A DNA stretch of 16,983 nt from SAR324 cluster bacterium (GTDB lineage Bacteria > SAR324 > NAC60-12), in the NCBI GenBank assembly GCA_022448705.1, contig JAKUUF010000022.1, positions 1 to 16,983 of the forward strand. Direction: 5' to 3'. Every line of letters begins with the position of its first letter. The first letter of the stretch is position 1. Shown here in pieces: positions 16,908 to 16,983 of this stretch. The notes under the pieces are model-generated. The model saw nothing but the letters and a program-made list of their open reading frames with translations. It ran no database searches and was not told where the DNA came from. The position numbers were made by a program, and so were the translations under genes.

Positions 16908-16983
16908 CAGGATGACATCATTTCAGGGTTTAATCAGTCAGTTTATAATACCTTCCCAATTGCATTTCAGCTATTCCCACAAA

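Noticed and set aside
1..16983. CRISPR arrays, tRNA or rRNA genes, insertion sequences, phage genes, riboswitches
   Set aside because: No regularly spaced repeats, clover-leaf sequences, transposase or integrase motifs, or known riboswitch cores were seen; gaps between genes are all under 240 bp.

Overview
The window is a visibly AT-rich stretch of a Gram-negative, probably proteobacterial chromosome; base composition was judged by eye, not computed. A fused indolepyruvate:ferredoxin oxidoreductase, a 1,600-residue-class NAD-glutamate dehydrogenase, a periplasmic ZnuABC zinc system and a small lipoprotein all fit that. A DmdA/GcvT-like protein and the low GC suggest a marine lineage, and SAR324 or a similar group is a guess only. 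No Shine-Dalgarno motif is convincing at any of the ten starts inside the window.

Layout. Positions 2-607 hold the 3' end of a fused indolepyruvate:ferredoxin oxidoreductase, followed by GDP-L-fucose synthase (677-1609). That gene converges on hemN (1725-3110, minus), with a perfect small hairpin between the two stops. A zinc-uptake locus follows: znuB and znuC on the minus strand, overlapping by 4 bp, and znuA divergent on the plus strand. Inverted repeats lie in the znuC-znuA gap (arms of 9 bp) and in the znuA-gdh gap (arms of 11 bp), and both contain the heptamer AGTAAAG. Next come the very large NAD-glutamate dehydrogenase (6142-10989) and, 18 bp later, mannose-1-phosphate guanylyltransferase (11008-12069). 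After these is a GcvT/DmdA-like folate-dependent methyltransferase (12130-13464). Its stop codon directly abuts the stop of a convergent 1,036-residue fusion of a small-molecule kinase, an M23 metallopeptidase-like domain and a class III PLP enzyme (13465-16575, minus, TTG start). A short lipoprotein gene (16659-16907) is divergent from the fusion.

How the genes relate. ZnuABC is a complete zinc importer. ManC and GDP-fucose synthase are the first and last steps of GDP-L-fucose synthesis, but the middle enzyme (GDP-mannose 4,6-dehydratase) is not here. The indolepyruvate oxidoreductase and glutamate dehydrogenase point to amino-acid catabolism. The least understood part is 12130-16575. There a possible demethylase faces a kinase/phospho-lyase fusion, which would fit the breakdown of a (methylated) amino alcohol or similar amine; that is an inference from domain content. 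No tRNA, rRNA, CRISPR array, insertion sequence or phage gene was seen. No gene-free stretch exceeds 300 bp. The last 76 bases, after the lipoprotein gene, show nothing recognisable.
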